A DNA stretch of 64,000 nucleotides from Marsupella aquatica (GCA_973895155.1 OZ316893.1:21204001-21268000); one strand, 5' to 3'; shown: positions 45,985 to 58,495, numbered from the stretch's first letter. Numbers and translations are program-made. The notes: a model not told the origin generated them from the letters alone.

Positions 45985-46205
45985 TAACCTTCTATTTTGT
46001 AACCGTGCTCCAAGATTCAGAAAGTTTCTCGGCTGCCATCAGTCAGCTTTCTGGCGGTGTTACAGGCGGGTTCTATTTTGTAACCTTGGTCCAGCAAAGT
46101 TCAGGAAAGGAAAGTTCAGAAAAGGTTCTGGGCTGCCACTAGTCAGGTTTCCTCACTTTCTGGCCCAGTGTTACAGTCTAGAACCCTTGTCCAGACTTCC
46201 ATTAT
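45985..46205 (+). repeat. Tandem duplication, 81-bp period, with a third partial unit
   Basis: TTCTATTTTGTAACC at 45990 and 46071 head two units that share TCCA..GTTCAG.AA, GGCTGCCA, AGTCAG and GTGTTACAG. A third, partial unit follows to about 46205 (GTGTTACAGTCTAGAACCCT). The units are moderately diverged. Confidence 0.78.
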
Positions 46206-46732
46206 AGTTCGTAATGAGTGTCCAGAAAAAGGTTCCTTCCCGGCAAGAGGTTATGGGAATAGCAATTACCTCCAAAACTTCAAACCAACCCAGCTTCAGT
46301 TGACAAATTTAAGGCTCTGACCATCATATTCGGGCATGAAAAAATCCTTGGCTTGCCCCACAGACAAGCTCTCCTGCTCTGAGGAATTCGGGCCCACATG
46401 ATTGCCAAGACACTAGCGCATAGGCTACATCAACAGTTTCATGATCCAAAGCTGACCAACCCTTTACAAGGTGACGAAAATCGCCAATGTCAACAATCTC
46501 GTTTGTATCAAAAAAGAGGATGCCGAACTCTAAGATGTATAGTAAACTTGGGCAAATTCTCCCAACCTCACCCTCATTACATTTCTTGCTAGCTGATAGA
46601 AATTGATAGGAAAAATTTCCCTAATGTGACGCTTTCAGATTAGGCTGTAATTATGGGTCTAAACTTCCCGCATTGCATTCAAGCACAGATGCTTAGAAGA
46701 AACTGTAAGCTTTGCCTCTATGCACGGGCTTC

Positions 46733-49700
46733 CTATATCTTAGGAATAGTCACATTTAGAATTTTAAGGTCCTGATATGGTGTAGAGTTCTTATCCACTT
46801 TGATTTTCTCAATTGCCTGCATCAATCACATATGCCGTCACGGTTCAAGATAAGACAGGTATGCAAGGAAGGCAACAAGGGACGCCAAACTGCTGCTAGT
46901 TTGCTAAAACAAACGTGTGTTTAAGCCAAATTTGCTTCCTGATCAAGTTTCTTAGGGACAGAATTCGAGGATTTCCACATCCATAACACGACGAATACAA
47001 GGTCTCGAAAATCAGCCAGAATTGTTTATCGTACCTGTACAACATCCATGCCCTTGACCACACGTCCAAATACAGTGTGTTTGTTATCCAGCCATGGAGT
47101 GGCCACTGTTGTAATGAAAAATTGTGAACCATTTGTGTTCGGACCCGCATTTGCCATCGAGAGAGTGAATGGCCGATCGTGTCGTAGGCTGCAAATGGAA
47201 CAAGAAAATAATCGGGTTAGCAAACGGAATATCCGCTGTTTCAGGACTTTTGTATTCCCACATTACCAGAAACGGGTTGAGTTGTTTCAGATTACAAGGT
47301 TACATTATATTATTAAGGTACTTTGGAAAGAGTAGTTATTCATCTCAACAGATGCGATTATTCTACACCTCACAAAGCTTTCAATCCAAAAAATGAGTGA
47401 CACGTAAAACGAGTATAACCCTTCACTCTTGGTTGCACGTTGAAATTCGAAAGAACAACAACTTAAAGTACTCTCTTACTTTCATACCTGAAATGAGAAA
47501 ATTGAAAGATGGTTAGGTCTACAATAAAGGCGTTTCTGTAACTGCACCTCTTGTGGAACTCATCCTCAAACTCTCCTCCCCAAATAGACTGTCCACCAGT
47601 GCCGTCTCCTAAAGGATCACCAGTCTGTACCATGAAGCCCTTAATGACTCGATGGAAGATAAGATTATCATAATACCCATTGCGGCAATGTGTTGTGAAG
47701 TTTTCTACTGTTCGGGGACACTCCTCCGGATATAATCTCATATGAATGTCTCCAAGAGTTGTATGCATGACCTAGAAAACCAACATTGAAGTCAGACATT
47801 CTACTCAACTGATGTTAAAAAAGGCAACATCAAGCAGATATTCTTTAAAGCCTCCAAAACGTCTTCCTTAGTTGAACTTAAATAAGGTACGCATTATTGC
47901 AAAGGAAAGCAATGAACTACACTCAAGGGACCAGAATTGCCTTCAAAGACTTGTCTACTACTGCACTCGGAAAAACTGTGCTCTGATCGTCTAACACCAC
48001 GTACCACATTGTCTGGAAGAGAAGTGCTACTTGTTTTGCTGACATCTGCGATGGCCAGAAGCTCCTCGGCAGGAGGTCTTTCATTGAAGACATCCCGCCC
48101 TTTAGTTGTATCCTCTGCTTCCTCAGGTTCTCTTCGGCTAATCCATTCAAGAAAAAAAAGCCACAGCATTGTAAAGTGAACCCGAGACATAGGATAACTT
48201 CGATACCTTTGAGCTATGAGACTATATACAAAGTAAATAGTTTATGGTATACTTGATTGATTGAAGAGAGTTACTGCTTAACTAAGATTATCTCAAAAAA
48301 GAAAATGACCAACTATAAGAAAAAAGAAAGCTTGTAGAATTAAACGGTAATAATAAAGACAGGCTTCATGGAGACTCAAATTGCTCTGGTGCACGTCGTG
48401 GGGCTCTCATGTCTTTTCAGAGGCTCACATTCTAAAGCACACCTAATAATGTTCAATTGTAAGAGACCCCAAGCACTTCCCAAGCAGAGACGTGAGGCTA
48501 CTTGACTTAAAAGACACTGAAAGTGAGAACGATGCAGAAGAGAGGACATCGAATACATCTCCTGGCCGCGGACTTACAGAATAGAATTTCTGTCAAGTTT
48601 CAGGTCAAGGATCCTCAAAGAGCATATACCTGAAGAGATAAAATCGGTGCTTTTTGAAAGCACAGCATATAAGGGTTGGATCTGTCAAAGGCTCTCGCTT
48701 GTCATTCACATTGGCAACTGCTGCAGGTATCTTCTTGACTTTTTTGCTGCTGCTTGCCCCTTGAAACAGAGCTACTCTGAGAAACCTCTCAGTGTTTTCT
48801 ACTTTGCCAATGATTCTGACCACCTTGTTAGAATGCAGATTAACCACCTGCCACAATTGAGCGAAAGGTAAGCAAGACTCTTGATTGATCACTCCTGAAA
48901 GTGACTAAAGTTAATTTAATATGAAGGCGCTCCTTATTGTATATTAAGCTTATAGCATATGCTTGCCACGAGAGATCAAAATCGACGTTGGACCGACTGA
49001 GCTCCACAGTCATGACTCGCCGCTGTGATAGACTAGACACCGACATCACGACTTAGAGTGTAAAATTCTAAGCAACTAAGTTGACTAGACAAGTGCGAAC
49101 CATAAAGAACAAGAATTGTCTTCCTATGGACGCCCACAGACTTACTAGGCACTTTACCTTTATTCCTAAGAGAGTTGTATATATCAAGAAGTTGCCACTC
49201 TCATCAAATATTGCATTGGGTTCTGGAACATCTTCTGTCTTCTCAATCTCCCTCTCCACAGCCATCCGTCTCCCAAAGTCAATGGCATCCAACTTATACA
49301 TGGGAGAATCACTTCGCTGTAGGTCTTGTGCCACCTGCACCAAAGCAGCTGTAGGTTAAAATATTGCTTAAAAGGCAACTCAAACATACTAATCAGGTCA
49401 TCAGCGTTATGACAGAACAAGAATTGATAAGTGTAAAAGTGTTCGGTGGTAGGAGCGAAAAAAAAAAGGAAGAGTTCCCACTGAAGTTGTCGTACCTCCA
49501 GCGACTCATCATAGGTTCGTCGTAATTTCCCTGTCAAAATCCAAAAAACCCGAATCCTTCGATCAGGAGACGTTGTCACGAACTGCTTCCCATCTACACT
49601 AACCTGCAAGAATCCGACCTCCCGATGGTCAGTTGCTATTCACTGCGAACCAAACATCAATATTATATGGATATAAACCGAGGGAACAAAACGATAGTAA

Positions 49701-52441
49701 GACAAGGCACGGGGGAGAATGACAGCAAAATCTGCTCTCTGTTGCAGATTGACGTACCTCCAGAGCAGAGACTGTTGTTTTAGCCTTGGCCAAACTATAG
49801 AGGTCCGTTTCTGTCTTGAATTTGAACTGCAAACTACACAACACCACTCATCATGACGGTCCACTACCATACGTCCAAGACGGTCGTAAGGCCATCTCAC
49901 GTAAAGTGAATAAAAACGAGAACAAAAACTAGCGCCCTCAAGGCTGGAGCATTAGCAAAATGCTTGAACTTTAACCGGAATAATGATTGGCTAGATCGCT
50001 AAGGTCTCCTTCACGCTCAACCTTGACCCGATGAGATTTATCAAGACCATAATTGTTTTTATTTTGCCGGAGTATCACATATACCGTGTGCAAGACCTAC
50101 ATTGCAAACAATCCAAAATATGAAATCCCAGCTTGTTTTATACAGTAGGAAAAACTTAGCTAGGACACTTGTCCTCGTCTCTAGGTTCCACAAAGAAAAG
50201 TTCAATATTGCAAACCGAAAACTAGAGAGACCAAAAGATGAAGTGCTCCAAGAAAGGACCAATTACCTGTGATCAGGAAAGAGTAGTGAATCTGGAGACC
50301 AATAGTCAAGGAGGCCTTTTGTATCAGCAGACAAGACAATATCAAATATTGGATTATATCTCATGCATTTCACAGGTAGCATATGAATCTGTATGACAAA
50401 ATGACAATCGTGAGACAATATAAAACTTGGAGAGGACAGAGGGATCTCATAAGAGGGAAAACTCTGCAAGTTTTTGCCCCCTTTACAGTTTCCGTTGATC
50501 AAAATCACTCAGAATGCAACGGACCTGGGGAAATACCCCCTGCGGTTGTCGAACTTCACCTTATTCTGGATAATTGAGAGTTGTGAAGGGTTTAGGATTT
50601 AGGGTTTAAGGTCTAACCCTAAACCCTAAACAAATACCCAAGTCAAAAACATGCAAAAGCATCACCTATATTGCAATTCTTGTGAATATAGACAGAACAT
50701 TGAATGAGAATGATTAGTAATGAAGGCTACCTGCTTAGAGAGTATTGGTTCATTACTCCCAGAGCGAGCATCATAAATGTATACAGTTGGTGATTTGCGG
50801 TCACTGATAGCAAGCTTGGCTACAGCATCCCCCAGTTTGAAGACCCATTCTGCAGCCCCAGGTGAGAATGGTAACCGCAACATGGCCATCATGTCGTAGT
50901 TGACAACATCATAAATCTTAGCAGCACGATCACTGGAAGTAGTACAGCACAGAAGCCCGTCAGCACTAACCTGTATCACGCCACCCGAATCATTATTACT
51001 AACTTCTAGAAGACCCTCCACACAAGGGTACAAAAGCCAAGTTGCACATTAGAAACTAGCTCAAATATCAAAACCTGGCGAGTGCCACAGTTTGAGGGTC
51101 AGACCTGCAAGGTCATACTAGCGACATAGAAGCGCTCCTAATTTCGTAAACCCAACACACCCACCCCCAAATTTTGCCAAAACAATGCTGACTCTAGACT
51201 GGCACCCATCCAAGACAGACTGCAAGGTTATCATGAGAGAAGCTAGTTTCCATGATAGAATTGCGATCATTTGCTAGAATGCTAAATCTAGTCATTCGAG
51301 CAGGCAGTGCACGAAATTGATTAACAGGTGCACTGCACCATCTTATCTTCAGTTTAAACACATCAAGGCATCATTCATAAGGCGAACTTGAGGAATCCTT
51401 CAACACTTGAAGAGTGTTGAGGTTAGGGTTTTAGTTGAACAGCTTCCGCGTACGCCCTGGTTAAAGAACAACCTTGACAGTACCTCAGGGTACGGTCCCC
51501 GGTGACTCTAAGACATCATAGTTGACGTTGGCCCCTCTTTGTGCACTCACTTAAGTACACTTTCCCTTGTAGTGCATCTGGCTGGCCCATTGCGTCAATA
51601 GCTTGAACTCGACATTCCTTTGGCCCAAAGACATGCAATGCCAAGTGGACATTGATGTACAATTATCAAAGCCCGTAAGTCTATCGTTTTGAGTCTCAGT
51701 GGTCGTGGAAGTGAAAAGGACCTCACAGGGATTGGTTCAGCAGCATAAGAAAACAAAAAAGGCAGGGCAGCACTTACCGAAAGGTTCTCTATTGGACCAA
51801 GATGTGAACGGAAATGCTTGACAAACTCAACTCCCACTCCTTTCTTTTTCCAAAACTTTAGATGGCCTGCGGACAGAAAACAATCGAAGAGAAAATTCAG
51901 TCAGGCCATTGGCAGGTGAAAGCGATAATTAAATTCAAACTCAACATGTTGTGAAGATGTTCATAAGGCTAGACAAATTACCGTCACAGCTTCCAGTCAT
52001 AAAAAATTCCGCGCTGGACACGGCGACATGCGTTACAACGTCCCGGTGCATATAGCTCTTCTCGTACCTGCAAATGACATCGACGTATGCTGATGTGACA
52101 AAGATTATCTCGCCCCTATCTTCCAGAGTACAGTGCCCTCGTCGAAAAAACTCATTTGAGACATTCAGCATCAAGCCGCACATTTCTATCGCCATCGTTT
52201 CTCACTAGTTCTGGCTAGCTAGTACAACAATTCCACCATTTAGTGCCCAGCTCAGAAGAACATACATTTGCGCAGAAGGCAAGGCGTCAAGGTAAGCGCG
52301 CTCGAAGCCCAACTTGCGCTTGGGCCGCGGAGCAACTGGCAAAGGCCCGACAATAGCACCCTCCTCCTCTTCCTCATTCTGGCTCGCGTCAATGGCCGCT
52401 TTCGAAATGTCGGCAGCACGCTCGCCTCCCAGACCATCCAT
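46733..52441 (-). CDS. CYP71: PPWD1/CYP71: WD40-repeat cyclophilin
   Basis: Nuclear peptidyl-prolyl isomerase with N-terminal WD40 repeats. The Arabidopsis form (CYP71) binds histone H3 and acts in chromatin silencing; the animal form (PPWD1) is found with spliceosomes. Exons, 5' to 3' on the minus strand: 52441-52266, 52067-51982, 51866-51778, 50970-50731, 50388-50267, 49833-49758, 49603-49496, 49334-49158, 48847-48630, 48137-48005, 47771-47548, 47188-47035, 46816-46733. They total 1887 nt (628 aa), close to the plant family size of about 630. The start [18 protein letters not shown] leads to [19 protein letters not shown]. The WD40 region spans about residues 65-440. The cyclophilin domain starts VMHTTLGD (476), with catalytic Arg about 516 in [11 protein letters not shown], then [10 protein letters not shown] and SQFFIT. 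All junctions are GT-AG and in phase. Exon 6 uses a TAG acceptor 7 nt before a tempting CAG that would break the frame. It appears intact. Confidence 0.96.
50588..50631. repeat. Interstitial telomeric repeat hairpin in a PPWD1 intron
   Basis: GGGTTTAGGATTTAGGGTT (50588-50606) is followed after eight bases by AACCCTAAACCCTAAAC (50615-50631). This is plant telomere sequence (TTTAGGG) in two opposed arms that can pair as a hairpin. It lies in the intron between exons 4 and 5 of the PPWD1 gene. Confidence 0.88.
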
Positions 52442-52460
52442 GAAATTGTCCCGGCTCGCC

Positions 52461-52507
52461 TCAGCTCAGCTCAGCTCAGCTCCGCTCTGCTCTGCTCTGC
52501 TCTGCTC
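52461..52507 (-). repeat. Pentamer microsatellite in the PPWD1 5' leader
   Basis: On the plus strand: (TCAGC)4, one TCCGC, then (TCTGC)4. It starts 20 nt upstream of the PPWD1 start codon, so it probably lies in the 5' untranslated region as GCTGA/GCAGA repeats in the RNA. A similar tract precedes the LCMT1 start (63711-63740). Confidence 0.85.
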
Positions 52508-53180
52508 CTGCCCTCTGCCGCTCGTTCAAACCAGCGATCTTTTCTTTCTTTCTTTAATATGCAATTTCGCAGACCTGAACCCTTCTGTCCAGTTCGACTG
52601 TGGAGTCGGGGAACGCGATCGAACTCGACGAGATCCACAATTTTCAGAACCGGGGCTTCAGACTCACGATGGAACTTATTTCCCCATTCCAAAGTCTCTA
52701 CCGCGATCCATCTCGGTCTTCTCTGTTCTTCAGCTGAGGTATCGTCCCAACAAATACTTTGGACATAACTTTTGCACAGCTCTCGAAGTGTAGAGAAGTT
52801 GTACCAATCCGACAAGGTCTGCCCAAGTAGTGTGAAGTCTACATTCTGCTTCCCTCCGACATGGGTGGAGCCACAACTCGCTGAAACCTGAATTGAGTGT
52901 TGACACGGTATTACTATTTGATTATGGCCCCCTGCCCTTGGGATATTTTTTTGGCCCTATCTTGTCTCCAGGTTTAGCGCTTTGGGATCTGGTCTCTGGT
53001 TTTGGCATTTTTCGTTTCTGCCAGAGTGATACATATGTTGAGTTTGAGTGAAAAACCAAGTTGTGCAGCATTGTAGAGTGCCAAAGGTTCCTTGCAAGGG
53101 TGAGGTCTTGAGGTTAAACCTGGAAGGTGGCAAAATTGAGTGTTTTTCCCATTTTGAGACACCTCAACACATGCTACTGT

Positions 53181-53340
53181 CCAGCACCTGCTTCACACAC
53201 TTGTGGGCCAAGGGAGGTCGCAAAAATTAGCCAATCACTTACTTAAGAAACAATCAAGGTCCAGCACCTGCTTCACACACTTGCGGTCCAAGGGACGTCA
53301 AAAAAATTAGCCAATCTCTTACTTAAGAAGCAAACAGGCT
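53181..53340 (+). repeat. Two-copy tandem duplication, 80-bp period
   Basis: CCAGCACCTGCTTCACACAC begins at 53181 and 53261. Both units continue with TTG.GG.CCAAGGGA and AAAATTAGCCAATC.CTTAC, ending TTAAGAA. About 90 percent alike. Confidence 0.88.
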
Positions 53341-54512
53341 AATGATACTCAGGGTAAAATTTAAAGAATTTTGTTCCATTAGCCACCACCTAATGCGCTA
53401 TGGAGGAGCATTAGCCAGAAAGCACTCTGTCATTCACAGATATACTTCATAACCAGACCTATGCTGGTCTATACAGTAAAATAGTCGCCACCTTGGCAAA
53501 TGTTTAAGAACAAGAAAAAAAATGACTGGCTGGAACCCAGCCCAAGCCACAAAGCAATCTCAAAGTCACCCTCTGAAGAATATGACATTGGGTTTTTTGA
53601 ATATGGAGGGATTTCTGTGGTCTGACACTCCCACTCCCAATGGCAAGCTTCATCTATCCATCCATCTACATGTACAAGCCTTGAATATGAATGGGCTGGA
53701 GCAAAACACCGGGAGGGGGGTTTGACACTCCCACTCTCAATGGTGGAACAGGCCACGGTTAAATGGTTAATCTATTAATGGCCTTGTTCCATCAGCCTGC
53801 AAGGGACACCCTCACCCTCCTCAGGGTGAACAAAGCAGTGTACATGGCCTGGTTGCCCATCCACTCCCAAGTTGAAGTTGGGGGTTGCCCTGAAACTCTA
53901 TCTAACAGCTGAGTGTGATATACTTTGTGGATTTGGAGATGCAAGGGTAAGAACAGGATCCCGTGTGTTTTAGGGGCAAGGGGTACCAAAATGCTTCAAG
54001 ACTATTAGAGTGTGTCAAAGTTCTTTTGTAAGCAAAGTGTTATGGCTGAAAATACCACCATTGGTACATATTTGGGTAAACCCATAGCAATTTTATCCTG
54101 GCTGTAACACCATTTCATGTCCTGAACTGTAACTGAGGTACAGGGTTGCTTTGACACGCCCTATTGGAAACCAATGGGTGGGCAGCATTAGGGCATCTCA
54201 AAGCTTCGTGTTAGCAACATAAGGCCCTCCCATAACTCAAGTATTATGGGAACTCCCATAAAAGTTATGGGAGTTGATCTTTGGGTACCATAAGGAAAGC
54301 CCGCTGACTCAACACTTGACCTGTAACTTTCCCCAACCTTAGGCGGAAATCTAGGACGTTGGAACTCCGGAAAGCCGCAGCTGAAGGCACATGGGATTTT
54401 CTCCTAACGTGGTGATCGCTGCTGCATTCGAGGCGATGGCTGATCAAGAATTGAGGAAATTTTATTTTTTTGCTATGAGACAGGTGAGGCAGTAACTCCT
54501 GCCTTATGAGGC

Positions 54513-54534
54513 GGGGAGGTAACGTTACCTCCCC
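54513..54534. repeat. Perfect 22-bp palindrome
   Basis: GGGGAGGTAAC followed directly by its exact reverse complement GTTACCTCCCC, with no loop. It lies between the PPWD1 and uS10 genes. Whether it binds a dimeric factor or is a replication by-product cannot be told. Confidence 0.85.
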
Positions 54535-54627
54535 CCATTTTTTGAACTCTATAACTGGGTCCCATAACCAGACATATGGGATATATCACAAATCCATAAA
54601 TCCATAACTTTCACTAAATGACCCAGG

Positions 54628-54700
54628 TTTGAGATGCCTTTTGATCCCAAGTTGAGATGCCTTTTGATCCCAAGTTTGAGATGCCTTTTGATTGCAAGTG
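54628..54700 (+). repeat. Triple tandem repeat of 23-24 bp
   Basis: GAGATGCCTTTTGAT recurs at 54631, 54654 and 54678, joined by CCCAAGTT or TGCAAGTG. The copies are nearly identical. Confidence 0.88.
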
Positions 54701-55137
54701 TTGAGGTGCTTGAATATACTCGCCTCGGGGCTAGTGTCTGTCCATTGAATACTGTATACGGGGGTGGTAGGGGAGTGCCCGTAGCCCCTGGCCCCTGTGC
54801 ATGGAACCTTTGAAATGCCCCCTACTTGAGGATAACGGACCCCTATCCATTCATGTACAGGCCCTCTCGTGCTGGCTGTAGCTTACCATTGTCCGTCGGC
54901 CCTTCATCCATGGTACGCTAATAGTAAGCACGTCTGTAGGTGAACGAACGCCAAACAATATTAGCTGCACCAGAGGAAAATGGCGGATTGTGTTTGCTGG
55001 GCTGAGGTTTAGCTCACAGTACAGTAGAAGCAAGAGAATCAGGCGAGCGAAGAGGCTTTGCATTCGGCGAAGAAGAACGGAGCAGGCAAGAGTTGCGCGA
55101 CTCTGTTATTATTTCGTTGGAGCTCCCGTTGTTGGAG

Positions 55138-56960
55138 ATGGCCGCGGTTTCAGCTTCGATCGTCGGTGCTGCTCTCGGATCCTTTGCTCCGCGGCAGACG
55201 GCTGCAACCCAGGTGTGGATCTCGATCGGCGGCCATAGCGAGCGGTCTTTGAGAGATTCGAGGACTGTTCGGTGCCGTTCCCCCATTTGTTTCTATTTCA
55301 GATGGGTTTCCGGTGTTGGTATCCACTCTAGTAGAAGTGGTCATTCAAGAGAAGCTTTTCTCTGGTCTTTTTGACAATAATTCTTGATACAAAATGTATC
55401 GAAATGTCATCTGTCGGAGTCCCGTGCGTATTGTATCTTTTGAAATTGGTGTTCCGAGAGTTTTTTGTAAGACTGAACAGTGTCCTTGATATGGAAACTA
55501 TGATACGCCTAAGCTTTAGAGCTAGAACTCAGTTCCTTTGAATATCTCTGAAGATTGTGGTGGAGGTGTCCATGTAGAAAGAGGACTGCTTCGCTTGAGA
55601 GTTGACGATCTAAAAGCCAATGGGTGCATAGCATGTGAACCTTTTTCCGTGGTTTCCGTCCCAAGAAGTGAGTGCAACTTGTGTGACGTGGGTTGCTTAA
55701 GTCGAATTGTGGCGTTTGGGCCGATGGATTTCCTGTGGGTCGGAGTTCCTGGGCTCTACTATGTAGGAGACTCACGGGTGCTTTTCGTTCCTGCGTCCTT
55801 TATTTCGTCAGCATTGACTGATTATCTAAGTAGTTTGTCCAGTTTGCTAACTTTTGTTGTACCACTTATCACATATGTACGTAGTCACACCTAAGCTTGT
55901 GGCCACTTGTGAGCATCACATCTAAACATTATTCCTTATCACATTACATATGTTAGTCCCAGCACAACAAGCATGTCACCCTCTGTTCGCTGGGTATTTG
56001 TCCCTGCAGACAGACAAACGGAAGGAAGGAACTGGTGTTCTTTTGTAGCCCTCACTAGCTCGAGAATTTTTCTAATGATTCTGTTGGGTCGCCAGTCCAA
56101 ATGCAGCTTCCACCAATTCGATGGGCTCCGGGTAGAGGGGTCGTTCGGGGCCCTGCATTCGCCCTGTCGCATTTCGGCCAAGTCAAATGGTGCATTTTCC
56201 GTTCGAGCAAATTTGAGTGGCGCATTTTCAATTCGGGCGTCTTCAGCAGTAGCTGATACTCCAGCAGTGGCGGTTTGTCCCTGTCTTTTCTTTTCCTCCT
56301 GATTTGAAGATTATATTGTTTGATTGTCTCTAAATTCTCCTTTGAATTGTTTTAGCGTTTAGGTTTTATGGCGTATGGTTTAGAATCTAGTGCTCAGTGA
56401 TAGTATTTGTGCTATTCTTTAGGGACTTCGATTGAGCTTCGTGTGAAGGTTTTTAAATCTGGGACTCCGTTATTTGTTACTTTCTATTTTGGAACGATTC
56501 CAATTAACTACTGTAGCATTGGACAAGCGGTCAGGATCTAATACGCCAGACTATGCCATGAATGAAATCGCCTCGAACTCACTGTTTTGGCTTGCCCAAA
56601 ATAAGCACTAATAAATCAGAGATGCACCTTTGTAAAAATTTGCAGGCTCCATCAAAGCAGAAAATCAGGATAAAGCTGAGGTCGTACTGGACTCACCTCA
56701 TTCAGCAGGCATGCCAGCAGATTTTAGAAGCTGCAAAGAACACAAATGCTCAGACCATGGGGCCAGTGCCCCTACCGACGAAAAGGCGCCTGTATTGTGT
56801 GCTACGATCACCTCATGTCGACAAAGATTCTCGTGAACACTTCGAAATCCGGACACACCACCGACTCATTGACCTGATGAACCCTAATGCCCAGACCATT
56901 GATGCATTGATGCAGCTCGATCTTCCTGCTGGCGTTGACGTAGAAGTAAAGCTTTCTTAA
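55138..56960 (+). CDS. RPS10: Plastid ribosomal protein uS10 (nucleus-encoded)
   Basis: Component of the 30S plastid ribosome (head, near the decoding region), made in the cytosol and imported. Exons: 55138-55212, 56096-56272, 56646-56960, all phase 0, 188 aa in total. Exon 1 ([20 protein letters not shown]) and exon 2 are rich in Ala, Ser and Arg with few acids, as in a transit peptide. Exon 2 has a small internal duplication, GAFSVRAN and GAFSIRAS. Exon 3 is the uS10 body: [39 protein letters not shown], and the end [14 protein letters not shown], which match plastid forms. Donors are GTGTGG and GTTTGT (both non-consensus past GT); acceptors are GCCAG and TTGCAG. The body is certain. The two N-terminal exons are inferred from frame, composition and splice signals, so the start could differ. 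Confidence 0.88.
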
Positions 56961-58495
56961 AGTTAGGACGGAAGCATTCTTTGTGAGATAGGAAACTCTA
57001 GCGGTCTATAATATCATATAAAGTGATAATTGTCTCCGTTCTTCACTTGTTGTTCGTTGCTATTCGTCGTGAACTCTGTTTTGAGTGAAATTGTCTTCAC
57101 AGCCATCATTTTAGATGGTTTTGTTCCCGTCAGCGATTTACGTCTTCAATTCATTAGAAGATGATTGGTAATGTTCTATGCGTATAAGGAATGCCATCCT
57201 CTGCTTTCGCTGGCTTTCGTTGTTCAGCGGCTTCGTCAGCGATTGCATCAAATTCTCTCAATTGGAGCCGCAGCGATCAGAAGGGTATGCCCGGACAAAA
57301 TGCAATTCGAATCGAACAATTTTCACTCCGTGGTTTTTCGTCGCACCCCTTGGTACTTTCCTTCTTCAGCTATGTATCCATGTACACAAGGCCTCTTACT
57401 CAGAACCGCCTAGCTGATAAATCTCCAACCTGAGTGAAGTAGACGATAGAAACGGTGGTGGTGGTGAAGGTTGGTGGCCCAATTTCGTTTCGGATAGAGA
57501 CCCAGCTGACCAGGGAGGTCGAGACCCTGCTGACAGCTACTTACTGAATTCCTACAGATGATCAATGGTAACGAAGATCCACGATCACAATGGAGGCGAA
57601 GTCCACCTCATTTCTGTTGTTTGGCTTCTTTGCATAGGTCAGCTGATGGGATCTCTTCCAGCAGAATTCCTTTATTACTGCAGACGAAGAAACTTGATTC
57701 TTTAGTCTACTTTCGGAAGATCACCCAGTAGGAAGAGTTCCAGATAGACTGTCGTGGGTCACATTGAACTTCCAGATTTGAAAGCAGAACGATGCTCTCT
57801 GGTATCGTTCCAGGTCTAGGCAGCATCGTTAGACAAATCGAAGAGTTGAAAACCGCTCGGTATCCAGAACGGCTAGAAATTGTCTGCAATATTGGCAAAT
57901 TACAAACTGTGCCACGCAAACTGTCGGTCTCACAAGAGAGTTTCTTATGCTCAGAGACTGCTACGATGTCATCCATGCAAGGAAGTCTTCTCATTAAAGC
58001 CGATATAGCGCGAACAACTTGTCAAACCGTAGATATTTTAGTGCTTTAATTCAAAACGAACAAGTTGGGTATTCAAAATATAACATTGATACAATCAACT
58101 CCACACTGTGTTAGCGTGCTTCCAAGCTTATATCTGTCATATTGCGAGATCCTCGCAACATTTTCAATTGATTCTTTTTTATCACTCCAATAATTGCTCC
58201 GCCAGCGCTTCGCCTTCCTCAGCACTCTCTAATGCTTCCTCAATTTGCCTGCCTACTTCTTCAAGCATTTTAAACACTGAGGCTCTCTTAACGATCTTCC
58301 ACTGCTGCTCAGTGCAGGTTGTGGCTTCCTCAACCTGCCTGTTTTCTTCCTCAAGCACGTTAATTAAACACGTCTGTTGCTTCTTCAACCTGCCCTTTTA
58401 CTCCCCATCCTGCTGCTCACTGTTGGCTTTGGCTTCCCCTCCATCTCACTGAAACCATTTATTAAAACCTTCCACGCACAGATCCATGGACGGTT
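56961..58495. other. Convergent intergenic region, uS10 to LCMT1
   Basis: It should hold the 3' ends of both convergent genes. Three overlapping plus-strand frames at 57165-57433 (about 80 codons each) and frames at 57707-58049 have no known motif. The right end has the coiled-coil-like repeat described at 58182-58440. Confidence 0.45.
58182..58440 (-). repeat. Degenerate coiled-coil-coding repeat
   Basis: The minus strand reads VLEEENRQVEEATTCTEQQW and then MLEEVGRQIEEALESAEEGE, two related units about 25-30 residues apart. A third, GQVEEATD, lies upstream in another frame. The Glu/Gln heptad-like pattern suggests a coiled coil. The frame is only 68 codons, starts at an internal ATG and breaks upstream. 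It may be the remnant of a coiled-coil gene or a low-complexity repeat. It lies just past the LCMT1 stop and is not needed for that protein. Confidence 0.4.

Larger units (their letters stand above)
42724..46732. other. Intergenic DNA between retrotransposons and PPWD1
   Basis: No gene is recognised. Contents: a 37-bp two-copy duplication (42889), a hairpin (43823-43852), and a duplicated stretch (45990-46205) listed separately. Open frames up to 114 codons (minus 45545-45889) have no known motif. The last several hundred bases should include the PPWD1 3' untranslated region and terminator. No clear AATAAA is placed. Confidence 0.45.
52442..55137. other. Divergent intergenic region, PPWD1 to plastid uS10
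   Basis: 2.7 kb between two divergent start codons. No further gene is seen. It holds the pentamer tract at 52461-52507, an 80-bp duplication (53181), a 22-bp palindrome (54513) and a 23/24-bp triple repeat (54628), listed separately. Each gene should have its own promoter here. I see no clear TATA box for either. Confidence 0.5.

Noticed and set aside
49818-49833. CAG acceptor at 49827 as the start of PPWD1 exon 6
   Set aside because: It would shift the frame after the preceding exon; the TAG acceptor 7 nt upstream (exon from 49833) keeps the frame and matches the family.
52262-52268. Donor GTTCTT after the Tyr codon as the end of PPWD1 exon 1
   Set aside because: It puts exon 2 out of frame; the perfect donor GTATGT four bases earlier gives the conserved [11 protein letters not shown] joint.
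57165-57433. Three overlapping plus-strand frames of about 80 codons
   Set aside because: Three frames open over the same stretch with unrelated text is chance; no motif.
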